Part shown: positions 50,761 to 62,855 of the stretch, piece after piece | Position numbering within the stretch: position 1 is the stretch's first letter | How the letters are laid out: each line of letters starts with the position of its first letter | Source of the DNA: Chrysomallon squamiferum | Lineage: Eukaryota; Mollusca; Gastropoda; Neomphalida; Peltospiridae | Reading direction: 5' to 3' | NCBI GenBank assembly: GCA_012295275.1 | Contig: CM022666.1 | Span: forward strand, 10,135,002 to 10,199,001 | Length of the DNA: 64,000 nt | Program-made: the position numbers and the translations under genes | Notes under the pieces: generated by a model | The model's input: only the letters and a program-made list of their open reading frames with translations | Told to the model about the DNA's origin: nothing | Databases searched by the model: none

Positions 50761-51259
50761 TTTTTTTTGTTCCTAATCAAAGAAAAATTCAACATTCTGA
50801 TCCAGAGTTCAGACCAGCCACAACAAGAAAGACAAATAAAAAAAGAAATAAAGAAAAAAGAAAAAGAAAAGATGTTTTGGATTCACCATTACCTGCGATT
50901 TCCAAAGCAGTTGGGCATAGTATAAATTCATCTCATATATTCTTTAATAATAAATAAAAAAAATACAATTTTATTTTTCTATAATTAAATAGTAATATTC
51001 GAAACCACACAAAAAAAACGTAACAAATGATAATAATGTATCAGATGCTAAAAGCATATCAAATAGCAATGTATCAAACAACTACTCCACCTCTTTTTTA
51101 GCCATTCTAATCATCTAAATTTGGAACAAAACCCAACACACATTGCAACTTAACTGTCAATGAATAATCAGTTTGCAATTTATGTAATATTTTCTTACTT
51201 CACATTATTAGTAACTGCTTTATAATATATAATCTGAAATAAAATAAAAATATAAAAGT
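50761..51259. other. AT-rich sequence after the SDR gene
   Basis: A short open frame at 50748-50957 is Lys-rich and has no motif. Candidate polyadenylation signals cluster around 50946-50955. Nothing else recognised before the satellite starts. Confidence 0.5.
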
Positions 51260-54200
51260 TCGATCGACAATTGCAGTCGTAACACACAGCATTGACTGCG
51301 TTCTGTTCTCAAGCAGCTCTTTCAACGCTGTTAATGAATAATCTGTGGATCTGATTTAGACGATGTGGTGCGTGTGTGTGTTTATTGAGAAGAGACGAAT
51401 ACCTATCGCAACCGCTCTCTGTAGGAAGCACTCAATCGTATGCAGTCGTAACAGATAGCATTGAATGCGTTCTGTTCTCAAGCAGTTCTTTCATCGCTGT
51501 TAACGGTTAATTATTAAACCTGATTTATTTGAGGTAGTGTGTGTGTGTGTTTATTGACAAGAGACGAATACCTATCGCAACCGCTCTCTGTAGGAAGCAC
51601 TCAATCGGGTGCACACATAACAGACAGCATTGAATGCGTTCTGTCCTCAAGCTGCTCTTTCAACGCTGTTAATGGATAATCATTTGATCTCATTTAAGTG
51701 ATGTGGTGCGTGTGTGTGTTTATTGACAAGAGACGAATACCTCTCGCAACCGCTCGCTGTACGAAACATTCAGTCGTGTACACACATAACAGACAGCATC
51801 GAATGCGTTCTGTCCTCAACCTGCTCTTTCAACGCTGTTAATGGATAATCATTACATCTCATTTAAGTAATGTGGTGCGTCTGTGTGTTTATTGAGAAGA
51901 GACGAATACTTGTCGAAACCGCTCGCACTACGAAACTTTCAATCGTATGCAGTCGTAACACACAGCATAGAGTGCGTTCTGTTCTCAAGCAGTTCTTTCA
52001 ACGCTGTTAATCGATAATAATTAGATCTCATTTAAGTGATGTGGTGCGTGTGTGACTTTATTGACAAGAGACGAATACCTCTCGCAACCGCCCGCTGTAC
52101 GAAACACTCAATCGGGTGCACACATAACAGACAGCATTGAATGCGTTCTGTCCTCAAGCAGCTCTTTCAACGCTGTTAATGAATAATCTGTAGATCTGAT
52201 TTAGACGATGTGGTGCGTGTGTGTGTTTATTGACAAGAGACGAATACCTCTCGCAACCGCTCGCTGTACGAAACACTCAATAGTGTGCACACACAACAGA
52301 CAGCATCGAATGCGTTCTGTCCTCAAGCTGTTGTTTCAAAACTGTTAATGGATAATCACTTCATCTCATTTAAGTAATGTGGTGCGTGTGTGTGTTATTT
52401 GAGAAGAGACGGATACTTGTCGCAACCGCTCGCACTACGAATCTTTCAATCGTATGCAGTCATAAGACACAGCATTGAGTGCGTTCTCTTCTCAAGCAGC
52501 TCTTTCATCGCTGTTAATGATTAATTACTAAACCTGATTTATTTCAGGTAGTGCGTGTTTCTGTTTATTGACAAGAGACGAATAACTCTCGCAACCGCTC
52601 GCTGTACGAAACATTCAATCGTGTGCACACATAACAAACAGCATCGAATGCGTTCTGTCCTCAAGCAGCTCTTTCAACGCTGTTAATGGATAATCACTTC
52701 ATCTCATTTAAGTAATGTGGTGCGTGTGTGTGTTTATTAACAAGAGATGGATACTTCTCGCAACCGCTCGCACTCCGGAACTTTCAATCGTATGCAGTCT
52801 TAAGACACAGCATTGAGTGCGTTCTGTTCTCAAGCAGCTCTTTCAACGCTGTTAATGAATAATCTGTGGATCTGATTTAGACGATGTGGTGCGTGTGTGT
52901 GTTTATTGAGAAGAGACGGATACTTGTCGCAACCGCTCGCACTACGAAACTTTCAATCGTATGCAGTCTTAAGACACAGCATTGAGTGCGTTGTGTTCTC
53001 AAGCAGCTCTTTCAACGCTGTTAATGAATAATCTGTGGATCTGATTTAGACGATGTGGTGCGTGTGTGTGTTTATTGAGAAGAGACGGATACTTGTCGCA
53101 ACCGCTCGCACTACGAAACTTTCAATCGTATGCAGTCGTAACACACAGCAGTGAGTGGGATCTGTCCTCAAGCTGCTCTTTCAACGCTGTTAATGGATAA
53201 TCATTAGATCTCATTTAACTCATGTGGTGCGTGTGTGTTTTTATTGACAAGAGACGAATACCTCTCGGAACCGCTCGCTGTACGAAACACTCAATCGTGT
53301 GCACACATAACAGAGAGCATCGAATGCGTTCTGTCCTCAAGCTGCTCTTTCAACGCTGTTAATGGATAATCACTTCATCTCATTTAAGTAATGTGGTGCG
53401 TGTGTGTGTTTATTAACAAGAGATGGATACTTCTCGCAACCGCTCGCACTCCGGAACTTTCAATCGTATGCAGTCTTAAGACACAGCATTGAATGCGTTC
53501 TGTTCTCAAGCAGCTCTTTCAACGCTGTTAATGAATAATCTGTGGATCTGATTTAGACGATGTGGTGCGTGTGTGTGTTTATTGAGAAGAGACGGATACT
53601 TGTCGCAACCGCTCGCACTACGAAACTTTCAATCGTATGCAGTCTTAAGACACAGCATTGAGTGCGTTGTGTTCTCAAGCAGCTCTTTCAACGCTGTTAA
53701 TGAATAATCTGTGGATCTGATTTAGACGATGTGGTGCGTGTGTGTGTTTATTGAGAAGAGACTCAAGCAACCGCTCTTTCAATTATGCAGTCGTTAATCT
53801 GGATAATGGATAATCATTAGATCTTATTTAAGTCATATGGTGCGTGTGTGTGTTTATTGACAAGAGACGAATACCTCTCGGAACCGCTCGCTGTACGAAA
53901 CACTCAATCGTGTGCACACATAACAGAGAGCATCGAATGCGTTCTGTCCTCAAGCTGCTCTTTCAACGCTGTTAATGGATAATCATTAGATCTCTTTTAA
54001 GTAATGTGGTGCGTGTGTGTGTTTATTAACAAGAGACGGATACTTTTCGCAACCGCTCGCATTCCGAAACTTTCAATCGTATGCAGTCGTAATAAACAGC
54101 ATTGAATGCGTTCTGTTCTCAAGCAGCTCTTTCAACGCTGTTAATGAATAATCTGTAGATCTGATTTAGACGACGTGGTGCGTGTGTGTGTTTATTGAGA

Positions 54201-55497
54201 AGAGACAGATACTTGTCGCAACCGCTCGCACAACGAAACTTTCAATCGTATGCAGTCGTAACACACAGCATAGAGTACGTTCTATTCTCAAGTAGCTCTT
54301 TCATTGCTGTTAATGGATAATCATTAGATCTTATTTAAGTGATATGGTGCGTGTGTGTGTTTATTGACAAGAGACGAATACCTCTCGCAACCGCTCGCTG
54401 TACGAAACATTCAATCGTGTGCACACATAACACACAGCATCGAATGCGTTCTGTCCTCAAGCAGCTCTTTCAACGCTGTTAATGGATAATCACTTCATCT
54501 CATTTAAGTAATGTGGTGCGTGTGTGCGTTTATTAACAAGAGACGGATACTTCTCGCAACAGCTCGCTCTCCGAAACTTTCAATCGAATGCAGTCGTAAC
54601 AAACAGCATTGAATGCGTTCTGTTCTCAAGCAGCTCTTTCAACGCTGTTAATGAATAATCTGTAGATCTGATTTAGACGATGTGGTGCGAGTGTGTGTTT
54701 ATTGAGAAGAGACAGATACTTGTCGCAACCGCTCGCACTACAAAACTTTCAATCGTATGCCGTCGTAACAAACAGCAATGAATGCGTTCTGTTCTCAAGC
54801 AGTTCTTTCATCGCTGTTAATGGTTAATTGTTAAACCTGATATATTTGAGGTAGTGCGTGTGTGTGTTTATTGACAAGAGACGAATACGTAAGCGCTCGC
54901 TGTACGAAACATTCAATCGTGTGCACACATAACAGACAGCATCGAATGCTTTCTATTCTCAAGCTGCTCTTTCAACGCTGTTAATGGATAATCATTACAT
55001 CTCATTTAAGTAATGTGGTGCGTGTGTGTGTTTATTGAGAAGAGACGGATACTTGTCGCAACCACTCGCACTACGAAACTTTCAATCGTATGCAGTCGTA
55101 ACACACAGCATTGAGTGCGTTCTGTTCTAAAGCAGCTCTTTCATCGCTGCTAATGGATAATCATTAGATCTCATTTAAGTGATGTGGTGCGTGTGTGTTT
55201 ATTGACAAGAGACGAATACCTCTCCCAACCGCGCGCTGTACGAAACATTCAATCGTGTGCACACAATACAGACAGCATCGAATGCGTTCTGTTCTCAAGC
55301 AGCTCTTTCGTCGCTGTTAATGGATAATCATTAGATCTCATTTAAGTGATGTGGTGCGTGTGTGTGTTTATTGACAAGAGACGAATACTTCTCGCAACCA
55401 CTCTCACTACGAAACATTCATTCGTGTGCACACATAACACACAGCATTGAATGTGTTCTGTTCTCAAGCTGCTCTTTCAACGCTGTTAATGGATAAT
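51260..55497 (+). repeat. 169-bp satellite array, about 25 copies
   Basis: The AGAGACG marker recurs at 51391, 51560, 51729 and 51898, a constant 169-bp step. Each monomer has GTGGTGCGTGTGTGTGTTTA, a TCGCAACCGCTCGC box, an AATGCGTTCTGT box and CTCTTTCAACGCTGTTAATG. Two main subtypes alternate irregularly: ATGCAGTCGTAACACACAGC and GTGCACACATAACAGACAGC. A GAGATGGATACTTCTCG variant recurs at 52743 and 53419, 676 bases (four monomers) apart with near-identical surroundings. No gene in it. Confidence 0.96.
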
Positions 55498-56275
55498 CCA
55501 GTCTGATCCATAACTAACAGCAGCACAATCGTGTCTGATAACAACACCGATATCGCTGTAATTAGAATGCTTAATACCATCTAAGTCGCGTCTAACTGAT
55601 GACACAAGTGCAGATTTCGTTATCACCAGTGATTCCAGCACTATCGCGTATAAGAATACTACCCATATCGCTGGAATTGACGTCACTAAAACGAGCACAG
55701 TCGTCTCTAACAATTCCATTAGAACCGCTCTAATTACCTTCACTAACACCAGAACAGTGAAGTGTAATCGTACTATGAGTACCGCTCCAACTACCATCAC
55801 TAACAGCAGCACAATCGTGTCTAACAAGAACACCGATATCGCTGTATTTACTACGCGCAGCCTCAGCTCCGCTTAATATCAGTAATTGTTTTACTACCGT
55901 TCCAAAAAGCAGCACCATCATGCCAAATAATACCGTCAGTGCCCCCCTACTATTCCGTCCTATAGTAACAGCACAATCCAGTCTGATTGTACAATCAGTA
56001 TCGCTCCCACTACCATCACTAATGCCATGACTAAGAAGACCACTTTAATCGCTGCCATTAAATCGCTGCCATCTAATAATGATACTAGAATTGCTCTTAT
56101 TACCTTCACGAATGCCGCCACTATCGCTGTAATTACAGAGTGTAATACCAGCTCAATCTCGCCTGCTAATGTCACCAGTACCGCTGTTACTACCTTCATT
56201 AATACCAGCTCTATCATGTCAAATAATACTATCAGTGCCACTCCTATTCCGATCTCTAATAACAGCACTTGCAAA
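55498..56275 (-). repeat. 57-bp subrepeat arm, left arm of composite element 2
   Basis: About thirteen diverged copies in reverse orientation (boxes such as TACCTTCACTAACACCAG and GCACAATCGTGTCTAA). It joins the 169-bp satellite directly at its left end. Long open frames here arise because the unit length is a multiple of three. Confidence 0.8.
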
Positions 56276-56690
56276 GCAATCTTTGCTCTGTTCATATTTC
56301 GTAAAAGTGGGTCGGTATCTTTCAAGTGCGAATAGTATTGGAAGACATTTTACAGAAACGCGTAACACCGATAGAAGAGCTTCGGAAGAAAACGTATTCA
56401 AATATGTTACTTGAGTCTACTCGCACTTGAAAGATACTGACCCACTTTTACGAAATACGAATCGTGGAGTGTTTGCTCTGGAAGTCTGTAATCCTCAAGT
56501 TCCATCGTTGCATTCAGGAGATGCGTTGCTTCATTTACTATCCACGTCTTTTACGATCTATAGCTCTTGCTCTCGTAGCACTCTAATAGTGAGTGCGTAA
56601 CATGTTTGAGAGAAGTGCTCCTGAAATAAAGGCATTCAATGTTATTACTTTAGTTAATTCGCACTTGAAAGATACTGAAAATGCGTGTAT
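56276..56690. repeat. core of composite element 2
   Basis: About 415 bp between two outward-pointing arms. It contains an inverted repeat (56293-56335 with 56419-56460). It also holds a diverged direct repeat: 56363-56441 and 56597-56677 both run from CGTAACA to TCGCACTTGAAAGATACTG. Part matches the core of element 1 in reverse orientation. No coding region recognised. Confidence 0.7.
56293..56460. repeat. inverted repeat with ~40-bp arms
   Basis: ATTTCGTAAAAGTGGGTCGG...CAAGTGCGA at 56296-56332 pairs with TCGCACTTG...CCCACTTTTACGAAAT at 56421-56456, with about one mismatch and an ~88-base loop. A third partial copy of the right arm lies at 56658-56676. Confidence 0.85.
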
Positions 56691-57668
56691 TAATGATGGT
56701 AATAGCAGCGCTACTGGTGGTATTAATACACATGATAGTGCTGTTATTATGATGTTAGTAGGAGCTGTACTGTTGGCATTATTAGACACAAGTGTGTTTT
56801 GCTATTACGGAAGTTAAAGGAGCTGCACTGATGGTATGATCAGATACCATTGTGTTCATATTAAGGATGGTAATTGCAACAGTGCTGGTGGTATTATAAG
56901 TCACGATAGTGCTGGTAGTAGTGATGCCAATAGGGGTCAGGGTAGTATGATTAGACATGATGGTGCTGATATCAGTGATGGTAATAGGAACGGTACCAGT
57001 GGTATTATGAGAATTATGAGCCTCGACTGTGTTGGTATTAGGGAAGATAAGAGCATCTGTACTTTTGGCATTATTAGACTTAATAGAGCTGGTATTAATG
57101 ATACTAATACCAACACAGTCGTGTCTCATAATACCACCGGTAATGTTCCTATTATTAGACATAACAGTGATGGCGTTAGTGATGATTATAGCGATACTGG
57201 TGGAATTAATACACATGATTGTGCTGGTATTAGTGTTGGTGATAGCAGCGGTTCTTGTTAGACATGATAGCTCTGACAACAGTGATGGTAATAATACCGC
57301 TGCCGGTGAACTGGTGGTATTATTAGACACGATAGTGCTGGTATTAGCGATGGTAATAGCACCTGTTCTGGTAGTATTATTAGACAGGATATTGCTGGAA
57401 TTATTGAATGTAATACAGCGGTACTGTCGCTGTTATTAGACATCATCGTCCTGATATTAGTGATGGTAATAGCAGTGGTAGCTGTGGTATTATTAGATAA
57501 GTTAACAGTGATTAGAAATGACAACAGCTGCGGTATTCGTGGTATTATTAGACATGATAGGGCTGGTATTACTGATGGGAATAGCATAGCTAATGGTTGC
57601 GTGATTAGACATGATAGTGCTGGCATTATTGATGGTAATAGTGTAATGGTGATATTATTACACACATA
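56691..57668 (+). repeat. 57-bp subrepeat arm, right arm of composite element 2
   Basis: About seventeen diverged forward copies of the GATAGTGCTGGTATTAGTGA unit, with a short inverted segment around 57110-57140. The two arms of this element are roughly 780 and 980 bp. Open frames on both strands are artefacts of the repeat length. Confidence 0.8.
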
Positions 57669-57723
57669 ACAGTTGCAAAGCGGCCATTATTCTGCTAGTA
57701 TATTTTCTAATTCTTAATGTAGC

Positions 57724-57773
<50 letters not shown>

Positions 57774-57795
57774 AAAATTATTATTATTATTATTG
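57724..57795. repeat. (TTA)n microsatellite
   Basis: TTA run with one short interruption near 57772-57777. Confidence 0.95.
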
Positions 57796-57799
57796 GGGT

Positions 57800-58385
57800 T
57801 TTTTTCCAGTATGTCATTACATATGTTTTACAAGCATTGTTTCCCATAATTATTGTTGTTACAAATTACAAACAAAACCTTATTCATATTTTTTTCTAAA
57901 GTAAGAAATGTTTTAATTTAGTTTAGTATTGATACTGGCTGAGCATTATTTATTACTTACCTGAAATTCCAAAATCTGAAACGTTCTGATGTGCCATAAT
58001 GCTACCACAAAGTAAACTTGAATCCTATACTTATTTCACTTTTTCATATTTATTTGTTTTTGTGTTTGAAAACATTTCTGACAAGAATTAAAACACCATT
58101 TTCCTTCATATTCTACAGCAGATTTGATCTGTTAATGTCTAAAACTGTATTTATACGTAGTGACCTCTTGGAATTTAGTTTCCATGACAGTTTTTCAAGA
58201 GATGTGACTTCTAAGTCATTTTCTGAAATTCAGAACAATCGTAACAGCTATAAAACAGTATTTATACCAGTTCTAAAATAATTCTAACCTTTATTTGCAG
58301 TTTTCAACTACCCAGTTTCTAACTTTATTCTGTTGGTTTTTTGTTTGCTTTTGTTGGGGTTTTTTCGCTGATGTTGCACCGTAGC
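57800..58385. other. no recognisable gene
   Basis: AT-rich. An 87-codon open frame at 58018-58281 has no motif I recognise. Confidence 0.5.
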
Positions 58386-58389
58386 CGCT

Positions 58390-59170
58390 GTCATATTTTT
58401 TAATGAAACTGTATTTATACTGAGTGAGCCGTATGATGTTTTATGCTTCGTTTTGTACATATTTATGTCTAGATTTCGTTTAACAACATGAGCTTTTGAA
58501 ATTCTTTATTTTCGTTGTATTTTATACCTAGGATTTTTATAGTATAAGAGAACAGCGTCACCCACTTCATAAATAGGGGTAAAGATTTTAAATTCTGTTC
58601 ATTGCTTTCGAGGGTTGCCGTATAGGCCTTAGCTCTTTATTTTATAAAATGATGTAACCATTCGACATCAGATCGAATCAATTTTATTGCGAAGTGTTCT
58701 GTGGCATCTTTTTATCTTTCGTTGTGCCTTTGGATGGTATGGTCTTCTTACTACATCTTTTATTCCTATTGTCCTTAGAAATCGTTTTATTGCCCCTCGG
58801 AATTCACAGTCATTGTCATGTTGGACAATTACTGACAGTCCGAACCACTGAAAAATATTTTGCAGTTCATGTTTCACAGAAGCACTTCTTTTGTCAGATA
58901 ATGGTCGAAGATGTATATCTCGTAAAAATGTCCATTACCTTTAGTATATACGTATATATGTTGCATACTGTCTTTAGTCATGTCTATTAAATCGATTTGT
59001 AGATGACCATACACACGTTTACATTTCCCTGAACGAATGAGTGCTGCGTTGGAAAAGCGAGCTTTTAATATTTGATTTATACGATTTGTTTCCCGTATGT
59101 TCGTTTCCCCTAAGCCACCATTTTTTTTTTTTTTTTCTAAATTTATGATGTAAACTTCTGATTCCACTTC
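58390..59170 (-). pseudogene. retroelement integrase relic
   Basis: On the minus strand, frame segments read in order HLQIDLIDM (first catalytic Asp region of an rve-type integrase core), QHDNDCEF (second Asp region, usually DNGxEF, here Asn-Asp), RRPYHPKAQRKIKRCHRTLR (the region that normally holds the catalytic Glu, here Lys) and VGDAVLLYYKNPRY (integrase C-terminal box). The segments are in different frames with stops between, so it is dead. The arrangement fits a Gypsy-like or KRBA2/Ginger-like integrase. I cannot decide which. No LTR or inverted terminus was found next to it. Confidence 0.72.
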
Positions 59171-59935
59171 CTTTGCTTTGACTAAATTCAGAATTTATGA
59201 TTGATGAGATTTCCGACTGTTAACAACTGGTTTGCCTTTAAACAATAATATAAAACGATTTTTTACCACGACATAATGGATTATAATCTTTATAGCTGTA
59301 GTATTGCCTTAAAACATTTGCCTGTTTGTTCTTTTTTTAACGGGGATATTAAAGTCTTCCCTCGAAATCTGAACAAGAGTGTCATATATATCGTCTTCCA
59401 TTGCAAAAACACTTCTTTTCCCCGCCCTGTCCACATGTTTTTATAGGGTTTTTAATTATAATTAGAACGATATAATTTCTGTTTTTAAATGCATTAATTA
59501 TAGTTTTATTGTGAAACATTTTCCCCTGGCACTGAAAATATCAGCTTCAAGTAATATGAATACGTAAGCTTCCTATAATTATTCAGTAATGTAATATCCA
59601 ACATTTATCCAAGAGATTAAGCATCAGTTACTTACAACAACTCATTTCAGTCACACATACACACACACATATATAAATCCAAGACAAAACTCCATTGTAC
59701 AAAAGCTTACTCAATAATAACAATTCTGCACAAAACCCGTTCAGAAACATTTCTGAATGCATTTGAAAAAAATAACTTTTTTGATTAAAATATTGTTCTG
59801 CTAATTGGTTTGGTACTTATCGTTCAACTAATAATACAATGTAAAGATATGTTTAGTAATAAATGGTATGAAGAGCAACAATTATGAAAAACATATAACT
59901 AAGGTATGGTATATCTAGTAATGTATAATAAATCT
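59171..59935. other. no recognisable gene
   Basis: AT-rich spacer between the integrase relic and the LINE relic, with a short (AC)n near 59655. Confidence 0.5.
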
Positions 59936-60975
59936 TGAAAATGGTTCTCTGGACACTCTCATCTGAAAAAGGCATTCAACCTGCCCTTGACTATGTTACG
60001 TCTTGGACAAAGAAAGAAATCAGCTGATACTCTTTTATCACTCTCCACAAAGCAGGAAGTAAGTAACCTAAAACTAAATGATATACTCTCCAGTACAAGG
60101 ACCATTAGACGTGCCTAAGAGTCACTTTTAACATCCAGGTGGAGAAAGCTGAGCCCAAAGCTTGAAGAAAACATGCCAAAATGAAGAAATTAGCTGGCAT
60201 CAAGTGGGGTGCAGATCATAACCTACTGAAAAGAATCTAACAAGGAGCAAACAGACCATATCTTGAGTACGGTTCCAATCACATCAACAAAAGCTAGTCA
60301 GGGTTCAGAACTAAGCACTAAGGATAATAACCTCCATTGAGAAAATGGAAAAGCTAGCTGGTATAGTACCCCTCGACAAACACTGGGAATCCAAGCTAAT
60401 AATACAAGCCAATAAACAACATAATTATTAACTGAGACAGACTCAAAAAACTAGCTTTCAGAACTGAGCAACATATGGTGTACTGCCAGATAAAATCCAT
60501 CAAGTTAACACTGTTAGCTGCATCCCACACTGGGAACAAAAATTGGACAGTGTAAAGATGTGCACAATGTTCCAACACCTGAGCTCTGGAGATGAACATA
60601 GTATGCCATACAAACAAGCTCTGGCACTAGCCATGAGTGATGAACAGACCTAAAGACATCATGGTCACAGATATATACTGTGATCTGCAACAAAAGCAGT
60701 GGGAAATTGAGGCGCCGGAATATGAATCTTGGACCCTACTAGCTTCCGAGAGGAGTCATATTTTCCTACAGGGAAACACTACACAAACTATGCTGCAGAG
60801 ATTAAGGCTCTCATTCATGCTGCCAACATCATCAGCACCAGACACAACCTGTCATCTTCCTCAAATATGGTCTCTCTGCCCTCCATGCTCTTGAAAAAAA
60901 GTAAAATAAAATAGAAAGACTTTCAGAAGCCTTACATCCCATCAGTAGTGTCAACCAAGTCATTTTAAAATAGTA
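59936..60975 (+). pseudogene. LINE (non-LTR retrotransposon) relic: end of reverse transcriptase and RNase H
   Basis: Plus-strand frames give MKKLAGIKWGADHNLLKRI followed by NRPYLEYGSN, typical of the region after reverse transcriptase in Jockey/I-type LINEs. Further on, GKHYTNYAAEIKALIHAANI is the RNase H segment around its catalytic Glu. Stops and frame changes throughout show it is inactive. The 5' part and a poly(A) or repeat tail were not identified, although (TAA)n follows soon after at about 61040. Confidence 0.75.
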
Positions 60976-61049
60976 ATAATACTACTAATAATAATAATAA
61001 AAATAAATTAATTAATAAAAATTAATTGATTAATAAAAATAATTAATTA

Positions 61050-61110
<61 letters not shown>
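60975..61110. repeat. (TAA)n and related AT microsatellite
   Basis: TAATAATAA run with AATTAATTAA interruptions. It could be the decayed tail of the preceding LINE relic. Confidence 0.9.
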
Positions 61111-61114
<4 letters not shown>

Positions 61115-61969
61115 AGTAATAATAATAAATCATGATCTGTTATATTCTAAGGTATGTTGAATATATGCATCAACCAACACCTGCTAACAAATATAACAGC
61201 AGCTACTAAAAATTACATTTTTAATAATAGCTTTCATTTTGTTAGTCTTGAAAGTGTATTGCAGAACCCTTAAGTCATACTTAATTAAAATATATTCATA
61301 ATATTGCAATAAATAAAAATGCACCTAGGTCTTTACAGTATTTGGTTGTTCCAAAAAATAAAGTCAGCGCCAGCATTATTGTTGTAAAATAATTGCGCAT
61401 TGTTGTTGAATTAATCACTCTAGATCCTAATAATAAATTTAAAGATGATAATAATAAACACAAAAATCAGTGTTTTCCATCATTGCGAATAACAGCCAAA
61501 CAGTCAGAGACACAACCTGCTTTAAATAGTATTGTTCACATGAATATTCATGGGGGATGTATGTATGTTTTTGGTCAGCTATCTGCATATGTTAAATGCT
61601 TGAAATCTTCGCATTTTCATTTGTAATAATAATAATAATAATAATCATCACAGTTTGTCCTCCAAAAGATTATGTTGCCCTAATTATTTTTGTGCATGGA
61701 AGAAAGTGTTCCAACAACATGTAAGTCATATTGGAACCAGGATATAAAATGTGGGTGGGAAACCCACAACTGTTGAAAGGAACAATGTACGAGTCTTTGA
61801 ATTCTCTGCGGGTAACTATTTTTATTTTCTTTGTAATCTGCCTCTTTCATTTTCTTTGTGGTTCCTTTACATTTGCCATGTAATGCCACATTAAAAAAAT
61901 AATAATAATAAATGAATAATTTTTAAAAAATAGAACATTGAACTTTATCCATAAAATTAATATCTACAC
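61111..61969. other. no recognisable gene
   Basis: AT-rich sequence with short open frames (61393-61626 plus, 61680-61889 minus) that show no motif. A short (TAA)n lies at 61627-61644. Confidence 0.5.
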
Positions 61970-62158
61970 TGTTATGTTTTAACATTAAAACATAAAGTTC
62001 ATTTCAGTTTCCAAACAATTTATTTCGTTTCTAAAATGGCTATGAACAAAAACTAACACATGTTCCCGGTGACATCATATAATTATATCTCCCTTATTCC
62101 GGTTCCCCCGAAACATCATAAACTGTAATAATGTTAACCACAACACCATTTAGATACA
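61970..62158 (-). repeat. LTR of a second, older copy of the same retroelement family
   Basis: Starts TGTTATGTTTTAACATTAAA on the plus strand, the reverse complement of the LTR end at 46704. About 189 bp, with many substitutions and a 3-base loss at its outer start compared with the 193-bp LTRs. It is the 3' LTR of a minus-strand element that runs past the window end. The matching GGGGAGGAAG polypurine tract lies at 62159-62168, read on the minus strand. Confidence 0.88.
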
Positions 62159-62168
62159 CTTCCTCCCC

Positions 62169-62482
62169 TAAAAATTTTCAATTTACACATAAATTAGGTT
62201 ATATCTAAAATTTTAAAATAAGTTTGTTTAATTTACTAATTAGTAATAATTAACCAACTGAACTTTGAACTTAAAACAAATAAAATAAAATTTTGTTTGT
62301 CCATTGGACACCATAATAGTTCAATTATTACAGTTTATCAAGTATGTCCATTGGTCACATACAGAACTTCAAATAACCAAAACTTATTTCAAAAAAATAA
62401 AATTAAAAAATAACACTAATTCTACAATCTTTCAAAGAATTCCATATTACAAAGATTCACATTAAATCACTTTAAATAATTT
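62169..62482 (-). other. 3' untranslated region of the second LTR element
   Basis: Matches, in reverse, the 48275-48450 segment of the first element (for example CATACTTGATAAACTGTAAT and the TTACTAATTAG region). It also includes about 130 bases (62350-62482) that the first element has lost. Confidence 0.75.
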
Positions 62483-62785
62483 CTATCTGTCTTTGAGTTG
62501 TTTTTCGAGCACATCTAGGATATCTCGGGATGACCGTATTGGTAGTTGCAGTACATCATCAACATTATTGTCGATGGCATTAGAAGCATCCTCAACAGCA
62601 TTAGAGATAACCGTTCTGTTTTTCATCTCAGTGTCTTCCACTTTAACGGTTGGTTCAACAAATTCCATTTCAGACTCAGTACCAACTGCTGACAGTTCTG
62701 TGGAAGTGTTCCTATTATCCTCCAAATAGGCACATTTATGAGGTTGATCCATGTGTCTTTTACACACAAAATCTCCAACTTTCAC
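62483..62785 (-). pseudogene. C-terminal end of pol (post-integrase region)
   Basis: A 100-codon open stretch beginning KVGDFVCKRHMDQ, the VGD box that follows the Gypsy integrase core. After it come an acidic Glu/Asp-rich tail and SRDILDVLEKQLKDR before the stop. The upstream integrase core is missing because unrelated sequence begins at 62787. It gives the pol end that the first element lacks. Confidence 0.75.
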
Positions 62786-62786
62786 T

Positions 62787-62818
62787 CTGGGTCATTCCAC
62801 GTCAAATCACCCCCCCAC

Positions 62819-62855
<37 letters not shown>

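Noticed and set aside
50748-50957. Lys/Arg-rich frame after the SDR gene
   Set aside because: Low complexity in probable 3' untranslated sequence, with no start context or domain.
62493-62729. Plus-strand Ser/Thr-rich frame
   Set aside because: Antisense shadow of the pol C-terminal frame on the minus strand.
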